NCBI RefSeq assembly: GCF_022867885.1
Contig: NZ_JALIFP010000015.1
Span: 26,948-90,947 of the forward strand
Length of the DNA: 64,000 nucleotides
Source: Lederbergia sp. NSJ-179
GTDB lineage: Bacteria; Bacillota; Bacilli; Bacillales; Bacillaceae_C
Reading direction: 5' to 3'
The notes below the pieces were generated by a model. The model was not told the origin of the DNA and made no database searches. It saw only the letters and a program-made list of their open reading frames with translations. Each line of letters begins with the position of its first letter. Within the stretch, counting starts at the first letter, position 1. The translations under genes were made by a program, and so were the position numbers. Shown piece by piece: positions 36,334 through 44,728 of the stretch.

Positions 36334-36530
36334 TTACTTTCTATCCTCAGCACAACTAAAGTTCTTTTTTAAATAGTTGGGAACTGTCGGGTGTTCATAT
36401 ACTTGTTGAGCTGCCATCCACTTTACAGACTCCACTTCAGCAGCACTATTAACAATTGCTTAGCCAAAATCATAATCACAAAGAAAGACGATACCCACTC
36501 CTGTTGGATTATAACTAGCAGGAAGTAGAT
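36334..36530 (-). pseudogene. NUDIX hydrolase C-terminal remnant
   Basis: On the minus strand the frame reads NPTGVGIVFLCDYDFG, a TAG/TAA-type stop, then AEVESVKWMAAQQVYEHPTV…NYLKK and ends at 36334. The ESVKWM…EHP pattern is the C-terminal part of NUDIX hydrolases. There is no N-terminal NUDIX box and an internal stop, so it is a relic. It separates comQ from the phosphonate transport genes. Confidence 0.55.
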
Positions 36531-36569
36531 TAGAAGTGTTAGAAGATATGACAAGGAATTAAAATAAAA

Positions 36570-36609
36570 TACCCGAATTCATTAATAAAACCAATGAGTC
36601 CGGGTTAAT
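36570..36609. terminator. Weak terminator-like hairpin
   Basis: ACCCG…CATT pairs with AATG…CGGGT around a short loop in an AT-rich context. It may end transcripts from either side. Confidence 0.35.
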
Positions 36610-36684
36610 ATTTTAATTGAATGAGCTGCAAAACTAGGGTTAAGCGCCATTTTTTATATTTTCACAACCATCCTGCAATTTTGA

Positions 36685-36700
36685 TTGCGGCTTTCAGCAA
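36685..36700 (+). promoter_or_regulatory. Possible ComA box upstream of phnC
   Basis: TTGCGG-CTTT-CAGCAA matches the ComA consensus at 11 of 12 positions, about 50 bases before a TATAAA at 36738-36743 that could be the -10 of the phn operon. This is the third such near-match within 5 kb. Confidence 0.4.
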
Positions 36701-36826
36701 TATATTTTTCGATATTTTTCTTCATCTGTCTTGAATGTATAAAGGGAGACTGGTACAGTTAATGATGAATGAGGTCCCTTTTTGGCAAAATATATTGTCT
36801 GTAACTACTCATAAAGGAGAAATTAA

Positions 36827-36841
36827 ATGAACTATGATTGA
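36827..36841 (+). other. Four-codon leader ORF overlapping the phnC start
   Basis: ATG AAC TAT GAT TGA (peptide MNYD) starts seven bases after AAGGAG. The phnC ATG at 36834 lies inside it, 14 bases from the same site. Ribosomes would probably start on the mini-ORF and reinitiate on phnC, making phnC translation coupled. Confidence 0.5.
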
Positions 36842-37604
36842 ATTTAAAAACGTCTCAAAAGTATACCCAAATGGGACACGTGGCTTGAACAATATTAACG
36901 TTACGATAAATAAAGGTGACTTTGTTGTAATCGTAGGTCTTTCAGGCGCAGGTAAGTCGACTTTTCTCCGCTCCATTAACAGGCTTCATGAAATTACGAA
37001 TGGAGAAATAATCATTGATGGGAAGTCAATAACCGCAGCTCGGGGCAAGGAGCTTTTGCTGGCCCGCCGCGATATCGGGATGATCTTTCAAAACTTCAAT
37101 CTTGTAAAACGTTCCTCTGTCATTCGCAACGTACTTTCTGGCAGGGTGGCTTATCATTCAACGATTCGAACCATTCTCGGACTTTTTCCGAAAGAGGACG
37201 TGGAGCTGGCGTTAAACGCCTTAGATCGAGTTAATATTAAAGAAAAAGCATACTCACGTGCAGATGAGCTATCTGGTGGGCAACAGCAGCGTGTCTCCAT
37301 CGCAAGAGCACTGGCTCAGGAGGCAAAAATAATTTTGGCCGATGAACCGGTTGCATCTCTGGACCCACTTACGACGATTCAGGTCATGGATGACTTAAAA
37401 AGAATTAATCAAGAGCTTGGGATCACCACTGTCGTAAATCTTCACTTTGTTGATCTAGCAAGGCAATATGCAACGAGAATCATTGGGATTAGAGCTGGAG
37501 AAATCGTCTTTGATGGTCCGGTTGAAGAAGCAACAGATGAAGTGTTCTCGCAAATTTATGGCCGCGAAATTAAAGATGATGAATTGTTGGGAGAAGCAGA
37601 ATAA
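36834..37604 (+). CDS. phnC: Phosphonate/phosphite ABC transporter ATPase PhnC
   Basis: This is a 256-residue ATP-binding subunit: Walker [10 protein letters not shown] (near residue 37), Q-loop MIFQNFNLV, signature [17 protein letters not shown] (near 145), Walker [14 protein letters not shown]-loop NLHFVDLA. Family members import phosphonates, phosphite or phosphate esters. The stop codon is followed directly by phnE. The ligand is uncertain because the binding protein is the specificity determinant. Confidence 0.9.
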   Translation: MIEFKNVSKVYPNGTRGLNNINVTINKGDFVVIVGLSGAGKSTFLRSINRLHEITNGEIIIDGKSITAARGKELLLARRDIGMIFQNFNLVKRSSVIRNVLSGRVAYHSTIRTILGLFPKEDVELALNALDRVNIKEKAYSRADELSGGQQQRVSIARALAQEAKIILADEPVASLDPLTTIQVMDDLKRINQELGITTVVNLHFVDLARQYATRIIGIRAGEIVFDGPVEEATDEVFSQIYGREIKDDELLGEAE

Positions 37605-38383
37605 TGGAAACTGTCACTTTAAAAAAGCCGTCACGTCTAAAAACATATTTGACGATTATATTCCTTCTTTTAATCTTATGGGGGAGCGCAGTCCAGACAG
37701 GAGTCTCGCTTGGTGATCTTATTCAAGGATTGCCGAATATGGGGGCGCTTCTTGCCGAGATGTTCCCGCCTGATTGGGGGTATTTTTGGTCGGTCACAGA
37801 TCCAATGCTTGTCACCATAAGGATGGCAGTGCTTGGGACAACGTTTGGCGGGATTATTGCAATCCCAGTAGCCCTTATGTCATCGAGCAACGTTGTCAAA
37901 GTCCCCTTCTTTTATCAGCTATCTAGATTTATCATGAATACCATTCGAACGATTCCAGAACTCCTTCTTGCCGCCTTGTTCGTTCCAATTTTTGGAATAG
38001 GTGAGGTTGCAGGTATTTTAGCCATTACTATATTCTCTTTTGGGATAATCGGTAAACTTTTGTATGAATCGATCGAGGCAATTGATAATGGTCCATTGGA
38101 AGCTATGACTGCTGTCGGGGCAAACAAAATTCAATGGATTTTCTTCGGGGTTGTTCCGCAAGTAACAGCACACTTTATGTCTTATTTTCTATATAGCTTT
38201 GAAATAAACATTCGCGCAGCTGCAATATTGGGTTATGTCGGTGCTGGCGGGATTGGTTTATACTTGAATAACGCACTCGGATTTTTCCAATATGATCGAG
38301 TCCTAACCATTATTATTTATACGTTTATTGTCGTTATTATTGTAGATGGCATAAGTAATCGGATACGGGAGAAATTGCTATGA
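37604..38383 (+). CDS. phnE: Phosphonate ABC transporter permease PhnE1
   Basis: The 259-residue permease has six helices. The EAA-type loop EAMTAVGANKIQWIFFGVVP contacts PhnC. The start overlaps the phnC stop (TAATG) and the next gene begins four bases before its stop, so three genes are translated as one unit. PhnE1 and the following PhnE2 form the heterodimeric pore. Confidence 0.9.
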   Translation: METVTLKKPSRLKTYLTIIFLLLILWGSAVQTGVSLGDLIQGLPNMGALLAEMFPPDWGYFWSVTDPMLVTIRMAVLGTTFGGIIAIPVALMSSSNVVKVPFFYQLSRFIMNTIRTIPELLLAALFVPIFGIGEVAGILAITIFSFGIIGKLLYESIEAIDNGPLEAMTAVGANKIQWIFFGVVPQVTAHFMSYFLYSFEINIRAAAILGYVGAGGIGLYLNNALGFFQYDRVLTIIIYTFIVVIIVDGISNRIREKLL

Positions 38384-39168
38384 CAGTTAAAAAACCACTT
38401 GTAAAAAGGATTAAAAAATGGACCATACTTGTGATTGTTTTGGCTATTTACGTCTGGGCATTCGCCGGAGCGGAACAAATCGTTTTTAAGGACACGGCTC
38501 ACCAAGCAATGAAAGGGATCATAAACGGATTCCTCCATCCAGATTGGAGCTATATTTATCATCCAGATGGTGAAGATTTACTTCGTGCACTTCTAGAAAC
38601 TTTGGCGATTGCTGTTCTTGGTACATTCATCTCGGCTATTTTTTGCATACCATTTGCATTTTGGGCGGCCAGAAATATGAGCAAATATCGCTGGCTCTCT
38701 AGTTCAGGAAAAGTCACATTAAGTTCAATCCGTGTATTCCCTGAGTTGATAATGGCACTTCTTTTTATCAAAGCTGTAGGTCTTGGTCCGTTTGCCGGTA
38801 TATTAGCACTCGGATTTCACTCGATTGGAATGCTCGGGAAGCTTTTTGGGGAAGCCATAGAGAATATGGATTTTAGTGCGACCGAAGCCTTAACAGCAAC
38901 TGGCGCAAACAAAATACAGACAATCTGGTTTGCGGTCATCCCGCAGGTTTTGCCGGAGTTTATGTCCTATACATTATACCGTTTTGAAATCAGTGTCCGT
39001 TCTGCATCCATTCTAGGGATCGTCGGTGCAGGGGGAATCGGTGCTCCACTAATCTTTGCCTTAAATGGCCATTCTTGGGACCGAGTTGGAATCATACTCT
39101 TAGGAATTATTGTGATGGTTACGGTCATTGATTTAATTTCAAGCTCGATAAGAAAAAGACTAGTATAG
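38380..39168 (+). CDS. phnE: Phosphonate ABC transporter permease PhnE2
   Basis: The second permease has 262 residues and is paralogous to the preceding one: EALTATGANKIQTIWFAVIP is its EAA loop. It has a longer first extracytoplasmic loop. It is coupled to phnE1 through an ATGA overlap and ends the operon. Confidence 0.9.
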   Translation: MTVKKPLVKRIKKWTILVIVLAIYVWAFAGAEQIVFKDTAHQAMKGIINGFLHPDWSYIYHPDGEDLLRALLETLAIAVLGTFISAIFCIPFAFWAARNMSKYRWLSSSGKVTLSSIRVFPELIMALLFIKAVGLGPFAGILALGFHSIGMLGKLFGEAIENMDFSATEALTATGANKIQTIWFAVIPQVLPEFMSYTLYRFEISVRSASILGIVGAGGIGAPLIFALNGHSWDRVGIILLGIIVMVTVIDLISSSIRKRLV

Positions 39169-39171
39169 AAA

Positions 39172-39213
39172 AAGGGGGTTCCGTAAGCTAAGCTTATGAG
39201 AACTCCCTTACTA
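39172..39213. terminator. Hairpin between convergent phnE2 and phnD
   Basis: GGGGGTTC and GAACTCCC pair with one bulge around a loop that itself contains TAAGCTAAGCTTA. Position between convergent stop codons supports a shared terminator, although the T run is short. Confidence 0.45.
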
Positions 39214-39235
39214 CGTCTAACTCTAGTAGCTATTA

Positions 39236-40156
39236 TTATTTACCGACTTCTTTTACTTCATCAGCGTATTCACGAACGATGTCGAAGTTAGCATCATCGG
39301 ATTTTTTGTATCCCACATGAGTATAGATCTCCTTAATGATTTTTTGACCTTCAGGATCTTCGCCGATTTTAATGAAAGCATCGGCAATTTTTTCTTTCCA
39401 CTCAGCCGACATGTCTGGGCGAACACTGATCGTGTCATTTGGAATTTTATCCGTTAAGTACATATAAGTAGTCGTGTCGAAAATGTCTGGGTAGTCATTT
39501 TTTACGATATTCCGAGCATCAACAAATGTAGCTGCTGCATCGAAGTCATTATTGATGACTCCCAACACTCCTTTGTCATGCCCTTGAAGGGTAACACCTT
39601 CCATATCGTTTAGAGCGTCAATTCCTTCTTTTTTCATTTCAACAGCAGCCCATACATAGCCTGCAGAAGAAGTTGGTGCTTGCCAACCGATTTTTTTGCC
39701 TTTCAAATCAGCAAGGGTCTTAATCCCCGAATCTTTTTTAACGAGAATTCCTGAGTAATAATATTCAGCAAGCTCATCCGTTTCTTCACCGTTTTCTGGG
39801 TTTACTCCGTAACGTAGTGCTTGAAGAAGTACATCTGCATAACCTTTTTCATGCGCCAAAACATAATCTGTCGGCGGCAAAAATCCAAGATCAAGTTTTT
39901 TCGATCCCATTGCTTCTACCACGCCATTATAATCCGTTGTTACTTGAACATTTACTTTAATGCCAAGTTCTTTTTCAAGCAGCTGTGCAAGTGGTTTCGC
40001 TCTTGCTTCCAATGTTTCAGCGTTTTGCGATGGCACGAAGCCTATTTTTAGTTCAGTTGGAACAAATTCTTTTGTGCTCTCTCCTTTGCCGCAACCCGAG
40101 ATTATAAGGACAGCTACGCCAAGGGCCAAAAATAGTGATGCAAATTTTTTAAACAT
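39236..40156 (-). CDS. phnD: PhnD-type substrate-binding lipoprotein
   Basis: This 306-residue lipoprotein has a signal ending LIISGCGKG, so the cysteine near residue 22 is lipidated and anchors it outside the membrane. The binding domain starts PTELKIGFVPSQNAE and has the family motifs LGFLPPTDYV and GKKIGWQAPTSSAGYVW. It is the only binding protein here and should feed PhnCEE, yet it is encoded on the opposite strand, convergent with phnE2 and divergent from the 5'-nucleotidase gene. A GGAGG site precedes the ATG. Separate control from its own pump is therefore possible. Confidence 0.88.
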   Translation of the reverse strand: MFKKFASLFLALGVAVLIISGCGKGESTKEFVPTELKIGFVPSQNAETLEARAKPLAQLLEKELGIKVNVQVTTDYNGVVEAMGSKKLDLGFLPPTDYVLAHEKGYADVLLQALRYGVNPENGEETDELAEYYYSGILVKKDSGIKTLADLKGKKIGWQAPTSSAGYVWAAVEMKKEGIDALNDMEGVTLQGHDKGVLGVINNDFDAAATFVDARNIVKNDYPDIFDTTTYMYLTDKIPNDTISVRPDMSAEWKEKIADAFIKIGEDPEGQKIIKEIYTHVGYKKSDDANFDIVREYADEVKEVGK

Positions 40157-40268
40157 ATATTTACCTCCAGATGTAGAATTTTGAAGAAACCTCTTATATC
40201 ATATAACATAATAGAAAATAATACTAAATTTTTTTGTATATACTTATTAAAAAACTTGAAAGGACCAT

Positions 40269-41852
40269 ATGATGAAAAAAATGAAACTTGTCATCTTAGA
40301 AACAAGCGATATTCATGGGAGTATCTTTCCGATTAACTATGGAACGAACGGAAAGGCTGACGTGGGTTTAGGGAAAATTGCTACTCTTATTAAAAAAGAA
40401 CGCTCTCATAACGAAAATATCATTTTACTTGATAACGGTGATTTAATTCAAGGGACGCCATTATCCTATCACTATGCACGAATAATGAAGGAACAACAGG
40501 ATAATCCAATGATTATTCTTGCCAATGAGCTTAAATATGATGCTGCTGTTTTCGGCAACCATGAATTTAATTATGGGAAGGAACTATTGAAAGCAGCCGT
40601 TTCTGAATCCCAATTTCCATGGTTGTCGGCGAATATTTTAGATGTGAAAACAGGGAATCCGTATTATGGCAACCCTTATTTTATTAAAGAAATGGAAGCA
40701 GGCCTTAAAGTTGGTATCTTGGGCCTTACAACACCGTATATTCCTAATTGGGAACAACCTGAACATATTGAAGGCATGCATTTTGAAGATGCGGTGGAAG
40801 CGGCGCAGAAGTGGGTTCGTATTTTAAAAGAAAAGGAAAAAGTAGATGTGGTGATTGTTGCTTATCATGGAGGATTTGAACGAGATTTGGACACAGGAGA
40901 ACCAACAGAAACACTAACAGGCGAAAATCAGGGTTATCAAATTTGTCAGGAAGTAGAGGGAGTAGATGTCTTATTGACAGGGCATCAGCATCGGCAAATT
41001 TTCGGAAAAGAAATAAATGGTGTCATTGTTGTTCAACCTGGGAACAACGGACGTGTACTTGGTAAGGTAACATTGGATCTTAACGATCAGAGCGGGTCGT
41101 GGCAAGTTGTGAGCAAGCAGTCTGAGTTGATTTCCGTAGAAGGAATAAAGGAAGATAGGAGCTTATTGAAGAAAGTAGAGAGATACGAAAAAAATACACA
41201 AAAATGGCTGGATCAGCCGATAGGCAAGATTAAAGGGGATATGATTGTAAAGGATCCTCTAGAAATCAGATTAGGGGATAATCCTTTAATCGAATTTATT
41301 AATCGTGTTCAAATGGAAGCCGCCGGTGTCGATATATCAAATACAGCCCTTTTTGACAATCAATCACCGGGTTTTCCTGAAAACGTCACAATGCGAGATG
41401 TTGTCTCAAATTATATTTATCCCAATACGTTAAAAGTAATCCGCATTACCGGACATGACATGAAAGCTGCCCTTGAGCGTTCGGCCGCTTATTTTATGCA
41501 GTATGATGGAGAAAAAATTAAAGTGAATCCCGCTTTTACCACTCCTAAACCGCAGCACTATAACTATGATATGTGGGAAGGTATTGATTATTTAATGAAT
41601 ATATCAAGGCCTGAAGGAGAACGGATTGTGAAGCTTGAGTATCAAAGCGCTAAGATTGATCCGGATGCCGAATACAATGTTGTAATGAATAATTACCGTG
41701 CAGGCGGTGGTGGAGAATACTTTATGTATAAAGGAAAGCCAGTGATAAAAGATATTCCTATTGATGTGTCTGAGCTCATTGCCAATTATTTCCTTGAGAA
41801 GAAAACAGTTACCGCAACTGTCAATCATAATTGGAAAGTCATTCATGATTAA
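40269..41852 (+). CDS. Cytoplasmic 5'-nucleotidase / 2',3'-cyclic phosphodiesterase family enzyme
   Basis: The 527-residue two-domain enzyme has an N-terminal metallophosphoesterase with all metal motifs (SDIHG, DNGDLIQG, FGNHEFNYG, AYHGGFERD, TGHQHRQ). Its C-terminal 5'-nucleotidase domain ends in the adenine-stacking region (MNNYRAGGGGEYFMY). Most relatives are secreted. This one has no signal peptide and should be cytosolic, where it could dephosphorylate nucleotides or cyclic nucleotides brought in by the adjacent transporter. Phn-type pumps paired with such enzymes are seen in several bacilli. Confidence 0.85.
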   Translation: MMKKMKLVILETSDIHGSIFPINYGTNGKADVGLGKIATLIKKERSHNENIILLDNGDLIQGTPLSYHYARIMKEQQDNPMIILANELKYDAAVFGNHEFNYGKELLKAAVSESQFPWLSANILDVKTGNPYYGNPYFIKEMEAGLKVGILGLTTPYIPNWEQPEHIEGMHFEDAVEAAQKWVRILKEKEKVDVVIVAYHGGFERDLDTGEPTETLTGENQGYQICQEVEGVDVLLTGHQHRQIFGKEINGVIVVQPGNNGRVLGKVTLDLNDQSGSWQVVSKQSELISVEGIKEDRSLLKKVERYEKNTQKWLDQPIGKIKGDMIVKDPLEIRLGDNPLIEFINRVQMEAAGVDISNTALFDNQSPGFPENVTMRDVVSNYIYPNTLKVIRITGHDMKAALERSAAYFMQYDGEKIKVNPAFTTPKPQHYNYDMWEGIDYLMNISRPEGERIVKLEYQSAKIDPDAEYNVVMNNYRAGGGGEYFMYKGKPVIKDIPIDVSELIANYFLEKKTVTATVNHNWKVIHD

Positions 41853-41857
41853 GACCA

Positions 41858-41896
41858 ATCAATCAAAAGCCTCTTTTTGAAAGGGGGCTTTTGATT
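41858..41896 (+). terminator. Terminator after 5'-nucleotidase gene
   Basis: CAATCAAAAGCC and GGCTTTTGATTG form a 12-bp stem with a T run inside the loop region and after it. Confidence 0.75.
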
Positions 41897-41904
41897 GTGG
41901 ATTT

Positions 41905-41996
41905 ATTTGCAGCTAGAACCGTGCCTATTAGACAGGAAAGAGTAGTTAAAGAGCCTGACTTCTCTATCGTCATCTCTATGTAAACGGCTGCAATTC
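41905..41996 (-). pseudogene. comQ: Internal fragment of a second comQ
   Basis: About 90 bases are roughly 88% identical to comQ 35508-35600 in the same orientation. In translation the fragment reads YIEMTIEKSGSLTTLSCLIG, against YIEMTIEKSGSLTVLSCLIG in the main copy. The divergence shows it is not a recent duplication. No comX or comP remnant adjoins it. Upstream sequence to about 42110 stays open in that frame but matches nothing I recognise. Confidence 0.75.
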
Positions 41997-42216
41997 TATC
42001 ATTAGAGGCAAGTCCTAGAGATACCCTGGTGGATTTTGCCGTGGCTGGCAACAACTGAAGTCGTCTCACAAGATGAAGTCCTGCCCAAAATCCATAAGCT
42101 GATGTAGATTCCCACTTTGACTAAATCCAATTAAGACTCATTTAGAATTTTTCCTCCATTTCTTCACTTGTCATTTTTCCCTTTTCCTTTATACTATACG
42201 TAAGGAGGTGAAAAGC

Positions 42217-42507
42217 GTGGAACAAGAAACAATACTAAAGGAAATATTAAATGCACTCAAACTTCATGCCGAACATATGGATCAAAGGTTTGAAAAAATT
42301 GATCAAAAGTTTGAACAGATTGATCAAAGATTTGAGCAGATTGATCAAAGGTTTAAGCAGATGGACAAGCGTTTCGATCGGTTGGAAAAAAAGGTTGATG
42401 GAGTGCGTTTGGACGTAACGGATACACAGAAAACCACGAATTTTTTACTAAGCAAGGTAGCTCAGCATGAGGAAAAACTTCTTGAATTAACTCTACAGCA
42501 ACAGTAA
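42217..42507 (+). CDS. Coiled-coil protein with heptad repeats
   Basis: The 96-residue protein is dominated by a seven-residue repeat of the type DQRFEQI (residues about 20-55, at least six turns), predicting a parallel coiled coil. It has no signal peptide or other domain. The GTG at 42217 lies eight bases after AAGGAGG; the earlier GTG at 42208 overlaps that site. Similar small proteins occur in many bacilli near mobile DNA; function unknown. Confidence 0.7.
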   Translation: MEQETILKEILNALKLHAEHMDQRFEKIDQKFEQIDQRFEQIDQRFKQMDKRFDRLEKKVDGVRLDVTDTQKTTNFLLSKVAQHEEKLLELTLQQQ

Positions 42508-42604
42508 ATACCCCAAACCTCATATTTCCATTAAACAAAATCTCTTCACCTCGAATTACTGGGGTGAAGAGATTTTCGTGAAATTCAGTGCTAGATTGCC
42601 AGCA

Positions 42605-43096
42605 TTATTGTTGCCATTTTTGAATCAATTGATCTGCTTTTGTCTTGAGCGTGTTATAGGCTTTCTCGGAAATCAACTTCTCGTTCCTCTGATGATCGAG
42701 CAATTGTAGAAAACTGTTCATATGCTTGATCACCTTGTCGGCCGCGTTTTTCTTTTCGTAGTGATCGACAGTCGTCAAATGGAGTGTGAGGGCATGCGCC
42801 GCTTGTTCGTTCTCGAATTCCCCATCTGTTTCTAGTTTCTCGACTAGAGATTTTATCAACGCTGCATCAATTGGCGCTTCTGTGGAAAACTGCCAAATAT
42901 CAGAAACCGTTCGACCGCCGTACTGATCTTCAGCGATGGCATACCAGTTATACGTCGTCCCTTTTTCAAGACCCTTCCATTCTAACTGAGCGTTATCCCC
43001 GCTCGCGGTATTGCTCACCTTTCCAATTTCCTTATGGTTATAAACATTGACCTCTATATAAAGGGAAAGGGCTTTGACCCTACACCCCCTCGTCAA
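42605..43096 (-). pseudogene. C-terminal remnant of a secreted FN3-FIMAH protein
   Basis: The frame carries the end of a fibronectin type III domain (EWKGLEKGTTYNWYAIAEDQ…GGRTVSDIWQFST). It is followed by a FIMAH domain of about 80 residues (ALIKSLVEKLETDGEFENEQ…LTTVDHYEKK…). In intact proteins these sit at the C-terminus of large secreted phosphoesterases or peptidases. Here there is no signal peptide, ribosome site or catalytic domain, and the first 20 residues look like random read-through. It is a truncated gene. Confidence 0.7.
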
Positions 43097-43143
43097 ACCT
43101 GATCGCAGAAAAATTCATATGGAGATATTCTTGAATCTTTCTA

Positions 43144-43986
43144 TTAAATAGTTCCTACTAATTTTTTTGTCGACTTCTGGGCGTAGACTTTTTTTACGGG
43201 ACGATGCCACACTATAGATAGTGTACCCGTAAAATATTTTGGGACTTTACTTAAACAATGCAACGAATGACCTTCTCCACTTTCCATTACAATCATCAAA
43301 GTCTTAATCGAACCGAATTTTCCTTTAAGTGTAACATCGTAAATCCCTGGTGCAGGAAGTGTGTAATAAGGTTGAACTTTTAATGCATGGCCATTCCAAT
43401 CACATTCCACTTCATATGGATGGCCTAGGAATGTGCTCAATTCATCCACATCCCCATTTAAAAGCTTTTCCCGAATAAAGGTAGAACTTACTTTCTCTCC
43501 ATTCAACTCAAATTTTTCTATTTTCGTTACCTCAATCAGCCCACCGGAATCACTTTTTAGGCGATCCATACTTCCCACACCTTTATAGCCATAAGAATAA
43601 TCAAAACCAGCTACTGCATGAACAACCCCAAGATTAAGCAAATATTGCACAACAAATTGGCCAGGCTGAAGAGAAGCAAACTCTTTGTCAAATTCAACAA
43701 TATAAAAGGTATCGATACCTAGCTTCTGAAGTGCCTCCTCTTTTTTGGAGAGTGGCATTAAATAGTTTACTTGTTTTTTTCCATTTGAAAGAACAGTTTT
43801 TGGATGAGGAAAAAAACTCATAACGGAAAGAGAAAGATTTTTACTTTTGGCTATTTGTGCAGCTGACTTGATTACTTTACAATGCCCTTTGTGAATACCG
43901 TCAAAGAAACCTAACGCGACAACATTTAGTTTTGCCTTTTCATGCCAAAAAGGCAAATTCTCCCGGTTTAAATAAATGGTTTCCAC
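43144..43986 (-). CDS. FAD synthetase (FMN adenylyltransferase) without riboflavin kinase domain
   Basis: The 280-residue protein has the RibF-type nucleotidyltransferase domain. ALGFFDGIHKGHCKVI is near residues 25-40, SFFPHPKTVL and FDYSYGYKGVG lie in the middle, and VSSTFIREKL closes the fold. The C-terminal 110 residues do not show the PTAN kinase motif of bifunctional RibC/RibF, so it probably only adenylates FMN to FAD. The start is GTG at 43986 with AAGGTG upstream. It lies in an operon with a flavin reductase and a flavoprotein dehydrogenase, suggesting dedicated cofactor supply. Confidence 0.8.
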   Translation of the reverse strand: METIYLNRENLPFWHEKAKLNVVALGFFDGIHKGHCKVIKSAAQIAKSKNLSLSVMSFFPHPKTVLSNGKKQVNYLMPLSKKEEALQKLGIDTFYIVEFDKEFASLQPGQFVVQYLLNLGVVHAVAGFDYSYGYKGVGSMDRLKSDSGGLIEVTKIEKFELNGEKVSSTFIREKLLNGDVDELSTFLGHPYEVECDWNGHALKVQPYYTLPAPGIYDVTLKGKFGSIKTLMIVMESGEGHSLHCLSKVPKYFTGTLSIVWHRPVKKVYAQKSTKKLVGTI

Positions 43987-44008
43987 ACAGTATCACCTTC
44001 CCTTTTTG

Positions 44009-44479
44009 TTAAACTAATGTTTCCTTAGCTAAAGTACAATACTTACCTTCGTAGAAAATCAGAGGTGCTTCATCTTCAAGATGAACATCTGTTACATTCC
44101 CAATTATTAACGTATGATCACCTTCCACATGTTCCCCAGCTATCTCACATGATACTTGAGCAATTGCCCCTTTGATTACTGGTTTTCCATCCAGTCGAGC
44201 GAACTCTACTTCTAATTCTTTTAATTGGTTTGCAAAATACGCCGAAACATCTTTTTGATTGGACGCTAATACATTAACCGAAAAGAACTTGCTTTGTTTT
44301 AACAGATCTAGCATACTTGATTGCTTTCTAACTGAGATGACGATAAGTTTTGGATTCATTGATATAGACATAAATGCATTTGCTGTCATCCCATGAATCT
44401 GTCCTTCTACCTCTGTTGCGATTACTGTTACACTTGTTGCAAATTTCCCCATTGCATTTCTAAATTGACGATCATCCAT
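44009..44479 (-). CDS. Flavin reductase-like protein (HpaC family)
   Basis: This 156-residue protein has the flavin reductase-like fold: FRNAMGKFATSVTVIATE at the start, GMTANAFMSISMNPKLI (FMN site) and FFSVNVLASNQ. A C-terminal GDHTLIIGNVTDV completes the pattern. Such enzymes use NAD(P)H to reduce free FMN or FAD and pass it to a partner oxygenase or reductase. It lies 22 bases upstream of the FAD-synthetase gene, so they are co-transcribed. Confidence 0.85.
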   Translation of the reverse strand: MDDRQFRNAMGKFATSVTVIATEVEGQIHGMTANAFMSISMNPKLIVISVRKQSSMLDLLKQSKFFSVNVLASNQKDVSAYFANQLKELEVEFARLDGKPVIKGAIAQVSCEIAGEHVEGDHTLIIGNVTDVHLEDEAPLIFYEGKYCTLAKETLV

Positions 44480-44516
44480 TATACGGTCCTCCTACAGTGA
44501 TTGATTGTTAAATAGA

Positions 44517-44556
44517 GGTGTTAGACGAGTTGGACGATGTTCTCAACCTAACACCC
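44517..44556. other. Stem-loop between flavoprotein and reductase genes
   Basis: GGTGTTAG and CTAACACC pair, with GTTG/CAAC inside. It is close to the reductase start on the mRNA and may act as a leaky terminator or mRNA end; the T run is weak. Confidence 0.45.
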
Positions 44557-44582
44557 TATATTAAATCAATCCGTTTCATTCA

Positions 44583-44598
44583 TGTGATTATTTTCACA
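44583..44598. promoter_or_regulatory. Fnr/CRP-type box
   Basis: TGTGATTATTTTCACA is a perfect TGTGA-N6-TCACA dyad. A weaker copy, AGTGGTTATTTTCACA, is at 44650-44665; 16 of about 24 surrounding bases are shared, so it looks like a duplicated site. Fnr in B. subtilis uses this motif for anaerobic activation. Confidence 0.65.
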
Positions 44599-44728
44599 AG
44601 TATAGCTAAAAAAATTAATCTATTAAATGTCTTAATACAACGAGTCGTTAGTGGTTATTTTCACAAATATAGGTGAATTTCTTTCTATCTTTGATAAAAT
44701 TCATTTTTCGTTCTTGAGTTGGATCAAA

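Noticed and set aside
41998..42110. Open frame upstream of the comQ fragment reading AYGFWAGLHLVRRL
   Set aside because: No start, no ribosome site and no recognisable family; probably junk sequence from the same rearrangement.
42605..43096. Functional small FN3/FIMAH protein
   Set aside because: It has no signal peptide or ribosome site and starts in the middle of a domain, so it was called a remnant.
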